Shown in pieces: positions 19,711-28,848 of a DNA stretch of 64,000 bases (position 1 is the first letter of the stretch; each line of letters begins with the position of its first letter). This DNA comes from Thermoplasmatota archaeon. Its GTDB lineage: Archaea > Thermoplasmatota > Thermoplasmata > Thermoplasmatales > GCA-001856825. The position numbers and the translations under genes were made by a program. The stretch covers positions 1-64,000 of the forward strand of contig JAMCUN010000007.1 of assembly GCA_023381415.1 (NCBI GenBank), in the 5' to 3' direction. Below the pieces are notes generated by a model, which searched no databases, was not told the DNA's origin, and was given only the letters and a program-made list of their open reading frames with translations.

Positions 19711-21972
19711 ATGAAGGAAGCGGTGAAAATCTCTGATCTTTCCTTTAGGTTTCCCACGATAACAGGCAAGGAGAAGGAGTATACGCTTAAGAAAGTGAAC
19801 CTGAAAGTCATGAGGGGGGAGGTATTTGGGATCACCGGAGGGACGGGTTCAGGGAAGAGCACGCTCTGTTATGTCATTGCAGGACTGATTCCGCATCAGC
19901 TTAAGATACCACAGGACCAGCTGGAGGACCATATAAAAGGGAGTGTCCAGATACTGGGGGAAAGAGTTGTTGGATATTCAGGATCAGGTAAGGAAAGAAG
20001 GATGGAAATCAGGAGCATAAGGGAGGGGACCGTCGGGTTTGTTAAGCAGGAGCCTGACAGTTATTTCTCGAAGAGGCCCGTGATCGAAGAACTCTCCTAC
20101 AATCTCGACAAACTGAATCTTACCCGAAGGCAGAAGGAGGAGAGGATAAAGGAGGCGTTGAGGGTGGTGAAGATGGAAGGAATTTTCAAGCTCGCATCCA
20201 GTCTCACCCCTTCAGAGCTGTCGAATGGGGAGCAGCAGAGGCTCGTAATAGCTAGTTACCTTGCGATGAAACCGGACATCCTAATACTGGATGAACCTAC
20301 GTCTGACCTTGACCCAGTTGGGAAGGGGGAGGTGGTTGACGCCATTCTTGCAATGAAAAAGGACAGCGGTATCACTATCATTTTGGTGGAACAAGACCCG
20401 GAGACACTGATAAAATTAGCAGACAGAGTGGCAGTGATCAATAAAGGGGAGGTAGTCGTCGTTGACGAGCCGTCCAAGGTATATTCCAGAGGGGATATCA
20501 AGAGATTCATAGACGTACCCGAACTGATGGAGCTTATAGGACCAACCGGGGAGATAGGGGAGAGGTTCGCACCAGAGCGAGTGAAAGGGTTCAAGGTCAG
20601 AAGGAGTGAAAAGGAGAAGGGGAAGGTTCAGCTTCAGATAGATGAGGTGGAATACACATACGAGGATGGTACAAAGGCACTGAACAAGATAAGCATGAAA
20701 ATACATGAGGGGGAGTTCCTTTCTCTGGTCGGGCCGAATGGTTCAGGCAAGAGCACATTCTCAAAGATAGTATCCGGAAACCTTTCCGGATGGAAGGGGA
20801 GCGTTAAGTTTGAAGGTCAGGACATATCGAGGAGAGGGAAGCGGGACAGAGGGAGCGATCACATTGGATACGTATTTCAAAACCCGGATCAGCAGGTCCT
20901 GCAGGGAACAGTCAGGGACGAGATATTCTCAAGACTGAGCATGACTAATTTCGAGAGAGGAAGCTTTCAGGAGATAGCAGAGGAGGCCTTGAGACGGGTG
21001 AACCTGAGGGATAGGATGAACGATGACATCAATGCGCTGAGCAGGGGAGAAAAGAGGAGGCTTGCACTTGCCAGCGTTATTGCCACAAAACCTAAGATGC
21101 TCATTGTGGACGAACCTGCGACCGGACAGGATTACAAGGGTTCGACGGAGATAATGGACCTTTTGGTCGAGCTCAACAACGGAGGGGTGACTGTAATGAT
21201 AATAACGCATGACATGAGGCTCGTAGCTGAGTATACAAGGAGAGCGATTGTCATGAAGGAGGGAAGCATAATATTCGACGGTACACCCGAGGAGCTCTTC
21301 CAGAATGACAGGCTGATGGAGGAATCGTCTCTTGCCCCCCCGCAGCTAGTGAGGATCTCGAGGAAGCTCAAGGACACAGGCGTACTTCAGGACATACTTC
21401 TCAATGCAAGAGAGTGGCTGGAGCTGTTCCGTTTCGAGAGCGAGAAAAAGAACTTCGTGGCACTTAAATTTGTGGACCTGAAGAGGTACGCGAGGGAACT
21501 TGCCGCTGACATCCTGAAACGCTTCGGAAGGCCAGAGAGCATAGTCTACATAGAGAGGGGCGGGATGGTCATCGGAAGACTGCTCAGCGATTTTCTATCG
21601 GTGAGGAAGGTATACCCTCTGAGGGCCAGTTATTACAACGACGACGGAATTCCAATGACGCACGTCAGGATAACGGACTTTGAATTCACTCTCTCAAAAA
21701 GCGACGGCTTCATCCTGCTGGTTGACGACATTGCGGATACCGGGAAGACTCTCAAGGCTGCAAGCGAAGAGCTTAAGAAAAGAGGCTCCGCAAAGATCGT
21801 CACTGCAACTGTTGTTTACAAGCCACAGTCCATATTCAAGCCCGATGCTTACGTCTACGAAGTAAGCAACAACACATGGATCGTTTTCGATTACGAAGAG
21901 ATAGAGACCCTCTCAAGGTTCATGAGGAAGAACAACAAGGAAGGTCTCAAGTTCATGCAGGAGAATTTCTAG
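19711..21972 (+). CDS. Tandem ABC ATPase (ECF/CbiO-like) fused to a C-terminal phosphoribosyltransferase domain
   Basis: 753 aa, one frame. NBD1: GGTGSGKST, LSNGEQQRL, ILILDEPTSDLDP. NBD2: GPNGSGKST, YVFQNPDQQ, LSRGEKRRL, MLIVDEPATGQD. C-terminus: PRTase 'FILLVDDIADTGKTLKAASEELKKRG' (PRPP loop) and 'YIERGGMVIGRLLSDFL'. Confidence 0.95.
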   Translation: MKEAVKISDLSFRFPTITGKEKEYTLKKVNLKVMRGEVFGITGGTGSGKSTLCYVIAGLIPHQLKIPQDQLEDHIKGSVQILGERVVGYSGSGKERRMEIRSIREGTVGFVKQEPDSYFSKRPVIEELSYNLDKLNLTRRQKEERIKEALRVVKMEGIFKLASSLTPSELSNGEQQRLVIASYLAMKPDILILDEPTSDLDPVGKGEVVDAILAMKKDSGITIILVEQDPETLIKLADRVAVINKGEVVVVDEPSKVYSRGDIKRFIDVPELMELIGPTGEIGERFAPERVKGFKVRRSEKEKGKVQLQIDEVEYTYEDGTKALNKISMKIHEGEFLSLVGPNGSGKSTFSKIVSGNLSGWKGSVKFEGQDISRRGKRDRGSDHIGYVFQNPDQQVLQGTVRDEIFSRLSMTNFERGSFQEIAEEALRRVNLRDRMNDDINALSRGEKRRLALASVIATKPKMLIVDEPATGQDYKGSTEIMDLLVELNNGGVTVMIITHDMRLVAEYTRRAIVMKEGSIIFDGTPEELFQNDRLMEESSLAPPQLVRISRKLKDTGVLQDILLNAREWLELFRFESEKKNFVALKFVDLKRYARELAADILKRFGRPESIVYIERGGMVIGRLLSDFLSVRKVYPLRASYYNDDGIPMTHVRITDFEFTLSKSDGFILLVDDIADTGKTLKAASEELKKRGSAKIVTATVVYKPQSIFKPDAYVYEVSNNTWIVFDYEEIETLSRFMRKNNKEGLKFMQENF

Positions 21973-22045
21973 TTCCGTTGATCCACAACCTTGCTTGGGC
22001 CAGAATGATACGTAAAAATAAAAGTAAAGGTATCAATTACGAAGT

Positions 22046-22936
22046 ATGCCAGAGTTAAAAGGAATAATCACGCCAACGGTGACACCGTGGAAGGGGGACA
22101 CAATTGACTATGATGCAGTTGATGCCCTGATGGATTTCCTCTCGAAGATAGGTGTGTCTGGGGTCTTTCCAATGGGATCGACGGGTGCCACTCCAATCAT
22201 ATCGGTTGAGCAGCACGTGAAGGTGCTTGAATATTTCATGGACAAGAAGAAACCGAACATGTTCTTCATGGGAGGAATAGGGAGGAATGCAGTTGAAGAT
22301 ACCCTCACGATGGGACTTTACGCAAAAGAACTCGGGGTTGATGCAGTCTCTATAGTGACACCATACTATCTCAGGATGTCGCAGGAGTCGATATACAGAT
22401 ACTACGAGAGGCTGCTATCCCAGATTGACATTCCAGTTCTGATATACAACATTCCCCAGAACACAAACAACAGCATTGAACCACAGACAGTCCTAAGACT
22501 GAAGAGACAGTTCAGCCAGGTGGCGGGCATCAAGGACAGCAGCGGGAACTTTTCAAATTTCATGACGATGATAGACGTGGTCGGCAGGGAGATAAAGGTG
22601 CTTCAGGGACAGGATGACCTTCTCCTTCCCTCACTCGCGATGGGAGCGGCCGGGGGAATAAACGGCACATCCAACTTCTCTGATCTGTCCGTGAGAGTGT
22701 TCAACGAATTCCAGAGCGGCAATTTCGCTTCAGCAAGGAAGATCCAGGCAGTTCTCTCGGAACTGAAGAAGCTGACCAATTCCCTGGAGTTCCCTCAGGG
22801 CCCGCTTGCTGGATTCATAGAGATGGTCTACCATAGGGAGACGGAGAGTCCGTACCCGCTGAAGGATATAGACCCGGAATCAAGGAAGAACTTCGGCGCA
22901 AAGGCAATGGAGATTTTGAAAAAGATAGAGACGTAA
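22046..22936 (+). CDS. DapA-family aldolase (dihydrodipicolinate synthase / KDG aldolase-like)
   Basis: 'GIITPTVTPWKGDTIDYDAVDALMDFL', 'GSTGATP', 'PYYLRMSQESIYRYYERL', 'IYNIPQNTNNSI', 'GIKDSSGN'. Confidence 0.92.
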   Translation: MPELKGIITPTVTPWKGDTIDYDAVDALMDFLSKIGVSGVFPMGSTGATPIISVEQHVKVLEYFMDKKKPNMFFMGGIGRNAVEDTLTMGLYAKELGVDAVSIVTPYYLRMSQESIYRYYERLLSQIDIPVLIYNIPQNTNNSIEPQTVLRLKRQFSQVAGIKDSSGNFSNFMTMIDVVGREIKVLQGQDDLLLPSLAMGAAGGINGTSNFSDLSVRVFNEFQSGNFASARKIQAVLSELKKLTNSLEFPQGPLAGFIEMVYHRETESPYPLKDIDPESRKNFGAKAMEILKKIET

Positions 22937-22967
22937 TCTATAAGTTTTAGGTGGGATATCAGAAGAC

Positions 22968-23225
22968 ATGGAATCATACGGCGAGGCAGACAGGGTGGAG
23001 GATCTGAGGACACTCAACTGCGGAGAGCCGTACATATACATAAAGGGCGCAATCAGGCTCGCTTCCAGGGAGCTGAAACCTGGCCAGATCCTGATGCTGA
23101 TTGTCCCAAAGGAAAAGTGGGTACTTCAGGATGAGACATTCAACACAATCTTGGAAACTAGCAAGTTCGAGGTAGTAGAGAGCAGATACGATCTCAATGT
23201 GGTCCATAAGCTGAGGAAGCAGTAG
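22968..23225 (+). CDS. TusA/SirA-like small protein
   Basis: 85 aa; 'EDLRTLNCGEPYIYIKGAIRLASRELKPGQILMLIV' aligns by eye with TusA 'DxRGLxCPxPxxxxKxALxxLKPGxxLxVxx', with a non-canonical CGEP core. Confidence 0.55.
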   Translation: MESYGEADRVEDLRTLNCGEPYIYIKGAIRLASRELKPGQILMLIVPKEKWVLQDETFNTILETSKFEVVESRYDLNVVHKLRKQ

Positions 23226-23227
23226 AG

Positions 23228-23542
23228 ATGAGATGCTATCTTTTCATGGTGAGTTTCACTGCGACTGACAGATCGACAATATGCGTGCTAGAGGACAAGA
23301 TAAAGCAGGCTCTCGAGGAGTTCATTGATGTGGACCCATCAGACAGGTGGACAGTAGAAGAGCTTATTTCCAGGTTTGCAAGAAAGGAAGCTGTTACGAA
23401 GGATGACGTGACTGTGGGATACGTGTTGCTATCGTCCCAGGAAAGGTCTGTGGAAGTGAGCCTCAAAGAGGAAGGGGCGGGCAACATCATTGGGGGACTG
23501 AAGGAAATTACTGAGAAGCACGGGTTCAAGTTCTTGAACTGA
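23228..23542 (+). CDS. Conserved hypothetical protein
   Basis: 104 aa, adjacent to the preceding gene in an apparent operon. Confidence 0.5.
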   Translation: MRCYLFMVSFTATDRSTICVLEDKIKQALEEFIDVDPSDRWTVEELISRFARKEAVTKDDVTVGYVLLSSQERSVEVSLKEEGAGNIIGGLKEITEKHGFKFLN

Positions 23543-24158
23543 ATAAATCTAGCAGGTCATCGAAGCTGTTAGCCACCTCATAATCGCCTTCAAAGTCGAA
23601 GTCACTCTTTTTTCCAAGCCCGAAGCTTACCCATACTGCCATTGTTCCAGCATCCATTGCGCTCCTGACATCGCTCGCTCTGTCCCCTATGTAATACACC
23701 TGATCAGGTTTCCTCCCGGATTCTGCAAGTATGTACTTCAATCCTTCAACCTTGTTCTCAATAGGGAGGTCTCCGCCCACTATGTACTTGAAATGAACAC
23801 CAGGGAAGAATCTCTTAACGATCTCCTCTGTGAGTCCCTTATTCTTAAGGGTAAGAATTCCGAGATCGTTATCCTTCTGCAGTTCTCTGAGGACGGTAGG
23901 GGAGTTGACGATCGGTTTGGTATCGAGTTCAAAGGTATTGAGATAGCAGTCAACGTACTGCCTCATAATGAGAGGCAAATCAGCCTCCTTTACTCCGCTT
24001 CTAACGAGAATCTGCGTCAGCTTTAGAACCCCTATGTACCTGGAAACATCAGATAGACCATAACCTAATTTCCCAGCAGATTCCTCGAGGCATCTGGTTA
24101 TGGACCTCTCGGAGTCTATGAGGGTACCGTCCATGTCAAATACCAGCAGGAATCGCAT
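23526..24158 (-). CDS. HAD hydrolase (phosphoglycolate phosphatase-like)
   Basis: 'MRFLLVFDMDGTLIDSERSI', 'VYYIGDRASDVRSAMDAGTMAVWVSFG'; start taken at the Met before RFLLVFDMD (24158). Confidence 0.85.
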   Translation of the reverse strand: MRFLLVFDMDGTLIDSERSITRCLEESAGKLGYGLSDVSRYIGVLKLTQILVRSGVKEADLPLIMRQYVDCYLNTFELDTKPIVNSPTVLRELQKDNDLGILTLKNKGLTEEIVKRFFPGVHFKYIVGGDLPIENKVEGLKYILAESGRKPDQVYYIGDRASDVRSAMDAGTMAVWVSFGLGKKSDFDFEGDYEVANSFDDLLDLFSSRT

Positions 24159-24258
24159 GAGACGCAATCCTATTCTATGATAAATCAATACTTGTATCGT
24201 AGAACTGTACTGAAAAGGTTATTAACTTTACTATAATAACCTAAGAAGGTGGAATAAG

Positions 24259-24918
24259 ATGGCTTTACTAAAGGACAAGGATAAGCAGTACCTGAAGGAC
24301 GAATTCGAGAAGAACCTCAAGAATGAGGTGAAATTATACGTGTTTACCTCGGAAGAGGATTGCCAATATTGCGATCAAACTGTAGAGATTGCCAGGGAAC
24401 TCCAGGAAACATCTGACCTGATAAAGGTGGAGAAACTTGGACTGGATTCGGAGAAGGCAAAAAAATGGGGAATAGAAAAGGCACCGACAACAGTCGTTAC
24501 TACAAATGGCGGAACGGAAAACGCGAGGATAAAGTACATTGGTATACCCATGGGCTACGAATTCTCGTCGCTGGTCGAGGACATAAGGAGGATTTCCAGG
24601 AACGATCCAGAACTGGAACCGGCGATCCAGAAAAAGCTGGAGGAGATAGACGAACCGGTTACAATCCGGGTTTTCGTGACTCCCACCTGCCCTTACTGTC
24701 CTAAAGCAGTAGGCACAGCCCACAGGTTTGCGCTTGCTAACAAGAATATAACGGGAGAGATGGTAGAGGCTACTGAGTTCCCCGCATGGGCAGACGAATG
24801 GGGCGTATCTTCAGTGCCACACATCGTGATAAACGGGGACGTCCAGTTCGTTGGAGCGTATCCGGACGAAAACTTCGTCGACTACGTTCTAGAGGCGTAC
24901 AAGAAAAAGAGCAACTGA
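24259..24918 (+). CDS. Protein disulfide oxidoreductase (glutaredoxin-like PDO)
   Basis: 219 aa with two thioredoxin-like folds: CQYC and CPYC active sites; 'GVSSVPHIVINGDVQFVGAYP'. Confidence 0.92.
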   Translation: MALLKDKDKQYLKDEFEKNLKNEVKLYVFTSEEDCQYCDQTVEIARELQETSDLIKVEKLGLDSEKAKKWGIEKAPTTVVTTNGGTENARIKYIGIPMGYEFSSLVEDIRRISRNDPELEPAIQKKLEEIDEPVTIRVFVTPTCPYCPKAVGTAHRFALANKNITGEMVEATEFPAWADEWGVSSVPHIVINGDVQFVGAYPDENFVDYVLEAYKKKSN

Positions 24919-24973
24919 ACGGACAGGCGAAAATCGCAAATTTTTAATCCTCCGGAGCATGGAGAGGAAGATA

Positions 24974-25047
24974 GGGGCCGTAGCTTAGCCCGGTAGAGCG
25001 CCTGGCTCATAACCAGGTGGTCATCGGTTCAAACCCGATCGGCCCCA
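24974..25047 (+). tRNA. tRNA-Met (anticodon CAT)
   Basis: Acceptor ggggccg/cggcccc; anticodon loop ctCATaa in cctgg/ccagg stem; T arm atcgg-ttcaaac-ccgat; 74 nt. Confidence 0.94.
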
Positions 25048-26174
25048 CTCCCTTTCTTTGCCCTTTTTTTGAAGATGAATATGTATTCGTGCTTGAAGAC
25101 GTAGAATCCCCCGGCAAGCGCACGGTACCTCCACAACTCTTTATTCTCCCTCTTGGCCCTGGTGTCTTCGAAATTCTTCACGACTATTCCAGTCAGGGTG
25201 TACCCTCTCTTCATGACTATTTCCATTGCATAGAAACCGAGAGGAATCCACTCTCCGTTCTGGTATTTGTCTCCCACCACCATAACAAGGAATCTTCCGT
25301 CTTGCAGGACAGGGTATGTGTTATCTACCACCCTTCCGAACCCCTCAAGGAACTCCTCCATTGACTTGGAACCGGAGAGGTCCCCCTTCTTCTTCCCAAA
25401 CCTTATGATGTCGAAATATGGCGGATGCATAATTATCAGTTGAACCTTGCCAGCACCAGCCCTTCTGCAGAGCCGGGAGAAATCTGTCTTGGTGCTGTCT
25501 CCCGGTTCAACCAGGTATTTAGCCCCAAGCGAATTGGGCTCTGTTCGGATAAGTGAAACAGCCTTTTTCAATGTCGTCTGATTAATCTCCACTCCAATCG
25601 AATTCCTTCCAAGTCGAATGCTCTCGATGATGGTAGTGCCACTACCTGAGAATGGGTCCAGTACCCAGTCTCCCATCTTGGTGAATCTTAGTATGACCTG
25701 GCGGGGAATCTGAGGCACAAAATTTCCCCAGTACCATCCAAGATGTGAGCCGGAAGAATCCCTCCTGTCAAATATCCATAAACTGTCAGTAAGTATTTCC
25801 CCGTATTCCTTCCACCTGTTAAGATTGATATCATTTATTCCATTTGTCCTGCTCTCCGTCAGGGATTTCACCAATCTCCTTGCATAATACTTCCCTCTTT
25901 CAAGCGTCTCCGATTCAAGAATCTGTCTCAGGTCATCCTTGAGGTAGGAGTATGGCGAACGTCCATAGGAGAGTGGAAAGGGGATACCGTCAACTTTCCT
26001 TGAGACATCCCTTATCTTCGCTCTGAAACTGTTCCTGTCGTCTAGGGAGAGCGCTTCCAAGAGCGCTTCTACAATGTAATTGCTACCCATTTGGACCCCA
26101 TATCCCTTCTGTTTGCTCTTTCGTCTTCCTTCTCTGGGCATATGAGGCCTCGTTACCATTGCAGGTTTCATCAT
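25029..26174 (-). CDS. DNA methyltransferase (N4-cytosine/N6-adenine type)
   Basis: 381 aa; 'WVLDPFSGSGTTIIESIRLGRNSIGVEI' (SAM motif) precedes 'LIIMHPPYFDIIRF' (catalytic HPPY). 3' end overlaps the tRNA-Met 3' end by 19 bp, antisense. Confidence 0.88.
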   Translation of the reverse strand: MMKPAMVTRPHMPREGRRKSKQKGYGVQMGSNYIVEALLEALSLDDRNSFRAKIRDVSRKVDGIPFPLSYGRSPYSYLKDDLRQILESETLERGKYYARRLVKSLTESRTNGINDINLNRWKEYGEILTDSLWIFDRRDSSGSHLGWYWGNFVPQIPRQVILRFTKMGDWVLDPFSGSGTTIIESIRLGRNSIGVEINQTTLKKAVSLIRTEPNSLGAKYLVEPGDSTKTDFSRLCRRAGAGKVQLIIMHPPYFDIIRFGKKKGDLSGSKSMEEFLEGFGRVVDNTYPVLQDGRFLVMVVGDKYQNGEWIPLGFYAMEIVMKRGYTLTGIVVKNFEDTRAKRENKELWRYRALAGGFYVFKHEYIFIFKKRAKKGSGADRV

Positions 26175-26263
26175 TTTCTTCTATTTTATAATATTCCGCT
26201 GTCTCAAACCTGACTGAACTGAAAGGGAGCAGCCTCTGGGATGAATATCATTATTTTCCACGT

Positions 26264-27103
26264 CTAAGGTAAAACCTGCGGGGACAGCGCTGTATCTTTC
26301 TGGTATCTTCCACGCCCGACAAACCTCAGATACCCCCTGTCTCTGAGGATCTGGAGCTGCTGCCTGATCTTTTCCTTTATGTGTCTGTTACCGGGATGGT
26401 TCCTCTCGAAAAAATGTTGAAACGAATAGGCATCTTCAAGTGAAAATGTTGATGGAAGTCTATCGATAACCAGCAGCATGTCTCCAATCCAGCTACGCCT
26501 CTCAAGATCACCTTTCAGTATCGATTCCACAGCTGCCCATCTATACATTACTTCTTCTTTCGGCAGTATTTCTGAGTCGCTTATCATCGGAATCTTTCCC
26601 AAATCAGGAACTGCATCAAGGATAATTTCGGAACCAACCCAGTTATTCCGTATTGCAAGTTGGCTCAATGCCTTTCTCCTAACGATGTTATTCCTGTTGA
26701 AAGACAATCTGTGGATAAACAGGCCGTCTTTCACTTCCTTCTCCCGAAGGCTGTAGTGGAGAAGGATCAGAGATGGAAATGCACCGAGTTCCAAGCTCCT
26801 GATAGTTGTGTAGTATTCTGCACCTATTATCCTATTAGGGAAGCGGTTTCGCGGAAACGACTTCATGCTTTTCAGCTGAAAATCATCCTTGTCATAAGAA
26901 AGCAGCAACAATCTTTTGCTCCTGTGGCTGCAGTAGAAGTCATAGACCTCGGTGTTGTCCTTGTAAGGATGAAGGTGGAGCCCGCACCTGGGGCAGTATA
27001 GATTGTCCCTCGCCCATGATTCAGTGACTTTCCTCGCGATCTGCGACGGACTTTTATAAGTCTCAATAGCCTTCGACAGGTAAGAGGAAATGTCTAGGTC
27101 CAC
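26264..27103 (-). CDS. DpnI-like restriction endonuclease (PD-(D/E)XK plus winged-helix C-terminus)
   Basis: N-term 'ETYKSPSQIARKVTESWARDNLYCPRCG...VYDFYCSH', middle 'NNWVGSEIILDAVPDLGKI', C-term 'HIKEKIRQQLQILRDRGYLRFVGRGRYQK' closely match recalled DpnI sequence (ETYKSNSQKARILTEDWV..YCPNCG; HIKEKIRQQLQILRDKEIIEFKGRGKYRK). Confidence 0.93.
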   Translation of the reverse strand: MDLDISSYLSKAIETYKSPSQIARKVTESWARDNLYCPRCGLHLHPYKDNTEVYDFYCSHRSKRLLLLSYDKDDFQLKSMKSFPRNRFPNRIIGAEYYTTIRSLELGAFPSLILLHYSLREKEVKDGLFIHRLSFNRNNIVRRKALSQLAIRNNWVGSEIILDAVPDLGKIPMISDSEILPKEEVMYRWAAVESILKGDLERRSWIGDMLLVIDRLPSTFSLEDAYSFQHFFERNHPGNRHIKEKIRQQLQILRDRGYLRFVGRGRYQKDTALSPQVLP

Positions 27104-27155
27104 ATTACCAAATCATACTTGGATCTAAATGTTTTTATCCACATTGCATGGAAAA

Positions 27156-27228
27156 CGCCGCTGACCGGGCTCGAACCGGTGACCTCCCGGTTAACAGCCG
27201 GGTGCTCTACCAACTAAGCTACAGCGGC
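27156..27228 (-). tRNA. tRNA-Asn (anticodon GTT)
   Basis: Minus strand gccgctg...cagcggc acceptor; anticodon arm cccgg-ctGTTaa-ccggg; T arm accgg-ttcgagc-ccggt. Confidence 0.94.
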
Positions 27229-27344
27229 TAGAAGCCTTATGAGTAGCTGATAATAATATTTTCCGATGTATCAGGACAGATTAGTAGGAACCAAACAGCA
27301 AAGTATTCACACAATATACACATAACAACTTCTGAGGAGATCTG

Positions 27345-27857
27345 ATGTCTGAGCAAACTATCGAGAATTTCCTTCTCGAGAACGGAAACATAAAGTTCGG
27401 CAAGTTCAAGCTTGCTTCGGGGAAGGAGTCTGATTACTACGTGGACGTGAAGAGCGCTCTTTTGAATCCTTCGTTCCTGAGGGAGATTTCGAAAAGGGCT
27501 GCCCAATTCATAACTGGCGAACGGATTGCCTGTGTAGAGCTTGGGGCGGTACCGCTGGGAGTGGCAGTCTCTCTCGAAACCGGAAAGGAACTGATAATCA
27601 TAAGGAAGGAGAAGAAGGAGCACGGGCTGGAAAAAGTCTACGAAGGAAAGGTGGAGATGGGAGAGACGATAACATTCGTGGAGGATGTTACAACCACTGG
27701 CGGAACATTGATCAGGGCAATAACGAAACTGAATGAGATGCACGTAAGGACGGACAGGGTCGTTGTAGTCGTTGACAGGAAGGAGGGTGCGAGGGAGGCT
27801 CTGGAGTATGAAGGGGTCGAACTGATAAGCCTAGTGGATATAGACAAGTTGCGATGA
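27345..27857 (+). CDS. pyrE: Orotate phosphoribosyltransferase
   Basis: 'IKFGKFKLASGKESDYYVDVKSAL', 'ELGAVPLGVAVSLETGKELIIIRKEKKEHG', 'ITFVEDVTTTGGTLIRAI'. Confidence 0.94.
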   Translation: MSEQTIENFLLENGNIKFGKFKLASGKESDYYVDVKSALLNPSFLREISKRAAQFITGERIACVELGAVPLGVAVSLETGKELIIIRKEKKEHGLEKVYEGKVEMGETITFVEDVTTTGGTLIRAITKLNEMHVRTDRVVVVVDRKEGAREALEYEGVELISLVDIDKLR

Positions 27858-27903
27858 GCAAGTACTTAAATATTTGGTTTTTCTTATTCTCTGAGGACAA
27901 GCA

Positions 27904-28848
27904 ATGGACAGGAGACAAGAAATCATTGCCTCAATAATAAGGACTGCCTCGCGAGCTGGCTACAGCACTATATATGCAGACGAGAGTCTATCCTACACTT
28001 TCGACCTGATCCTGCGGAACGAAAGCCAGATAATGGTGGTAAAGGTCATGAATAATGTAGGGGTTTTAACCGAGGAGACATCGAAGGCAGTACTGGCCAT
28101 TTCAAGATTTCTGGATGCCCATCCTCTGATAGTCGGTGTCAACAACAGGGAGGAAAAGATAGAGGATGGTGTTATCTACAGCAGGTATTCTCTGCCGATA
28201 ATCTCACACCAGACCCTGATATCGTATTTGAAGGAAGGGGAAGAGCCCAGGGTGAGGGCTGGGCCAGGAGGGTTCTATGTGGAGATAGACGCCGAGAAGC
28301 TCAAGAGGATAAGGGAATCAAGGGGGATCTCCCTCGGAGATATCGCGAGTGCTATAGGGACCACTAGAAGAACAGTCCTGATGTACCAGTCGGGGATGTC
28401 CGCATCGATAGACATCGCGCTCAAGATGGAAGAATTCCTTGGGGAGGAGGTAATGGACTATGTATCATTCCTGTGGAATGTGGAAGGAGGTCACCTTTCG
28501 ACAGGCTTCAGGAAGATGCGTGAATTCGAGAGGCTAGTAAATCAGGAGATCAGCAAGAAAGGATTTGAGATATACCCAATAAAAAGGTCAATAGTAAACT
28601 TCCTCATGGAAGATTCTGAATCATCGTATCTCGGCGGAATAGAAGAGGAGATTTCAAGAATAGAAAGGAAGATGGAATATCTCAGCGAACTCTCAGAGGT
28701 GTGCAACAAAGAGGGTCTGCTGATAGTCAAGAAGGCCCCCGAGAAACCAAAAGGATATAAGATTCCCGTAATTTCGTACTCAGAGCTCGAACAGTTCGAG
28801 GACAAGGACGAACTGAAGGGAGTGATCGAGGAGAGAAGAAACAGTTGA
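27904..28848 (+). CDS. Archaeal HTH (XRE-type) transcriptional regulator
   Basis: 314 aa; central HTH 'LKRIRESRGISLGDIASAIGTTRRTVLMYQSGMSASIDIALKMEEFLGEEV'. Confidence 0.85.
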   Translation: MDRRQEIIASIIRTASRAGYSTIYADESLSYTFDLILRNESQIMVVKVMNNVGVLTEETSKAVLAISRFLDAHPLIVGVNNREEKIEDGVIYSRYSLPIISHQTLISYLKEGEEPRVRAGPGGFYVEIDAEKLKRIRESRGISLGDIASAIGTTRRTVLMYQSGMSASIDIALKMEEFLGEEVMDYVSFLWNVEGGHLSTGFRKMREFERLVNQEISKKGFEIYPIKRSIVNFLMEDSESSYLGGIEEEISRIERKMEYLSELSEVCNKEGLLIVKKAPEKPKGYKIPVISYSELEQFEDKDELKGVIEERRNS

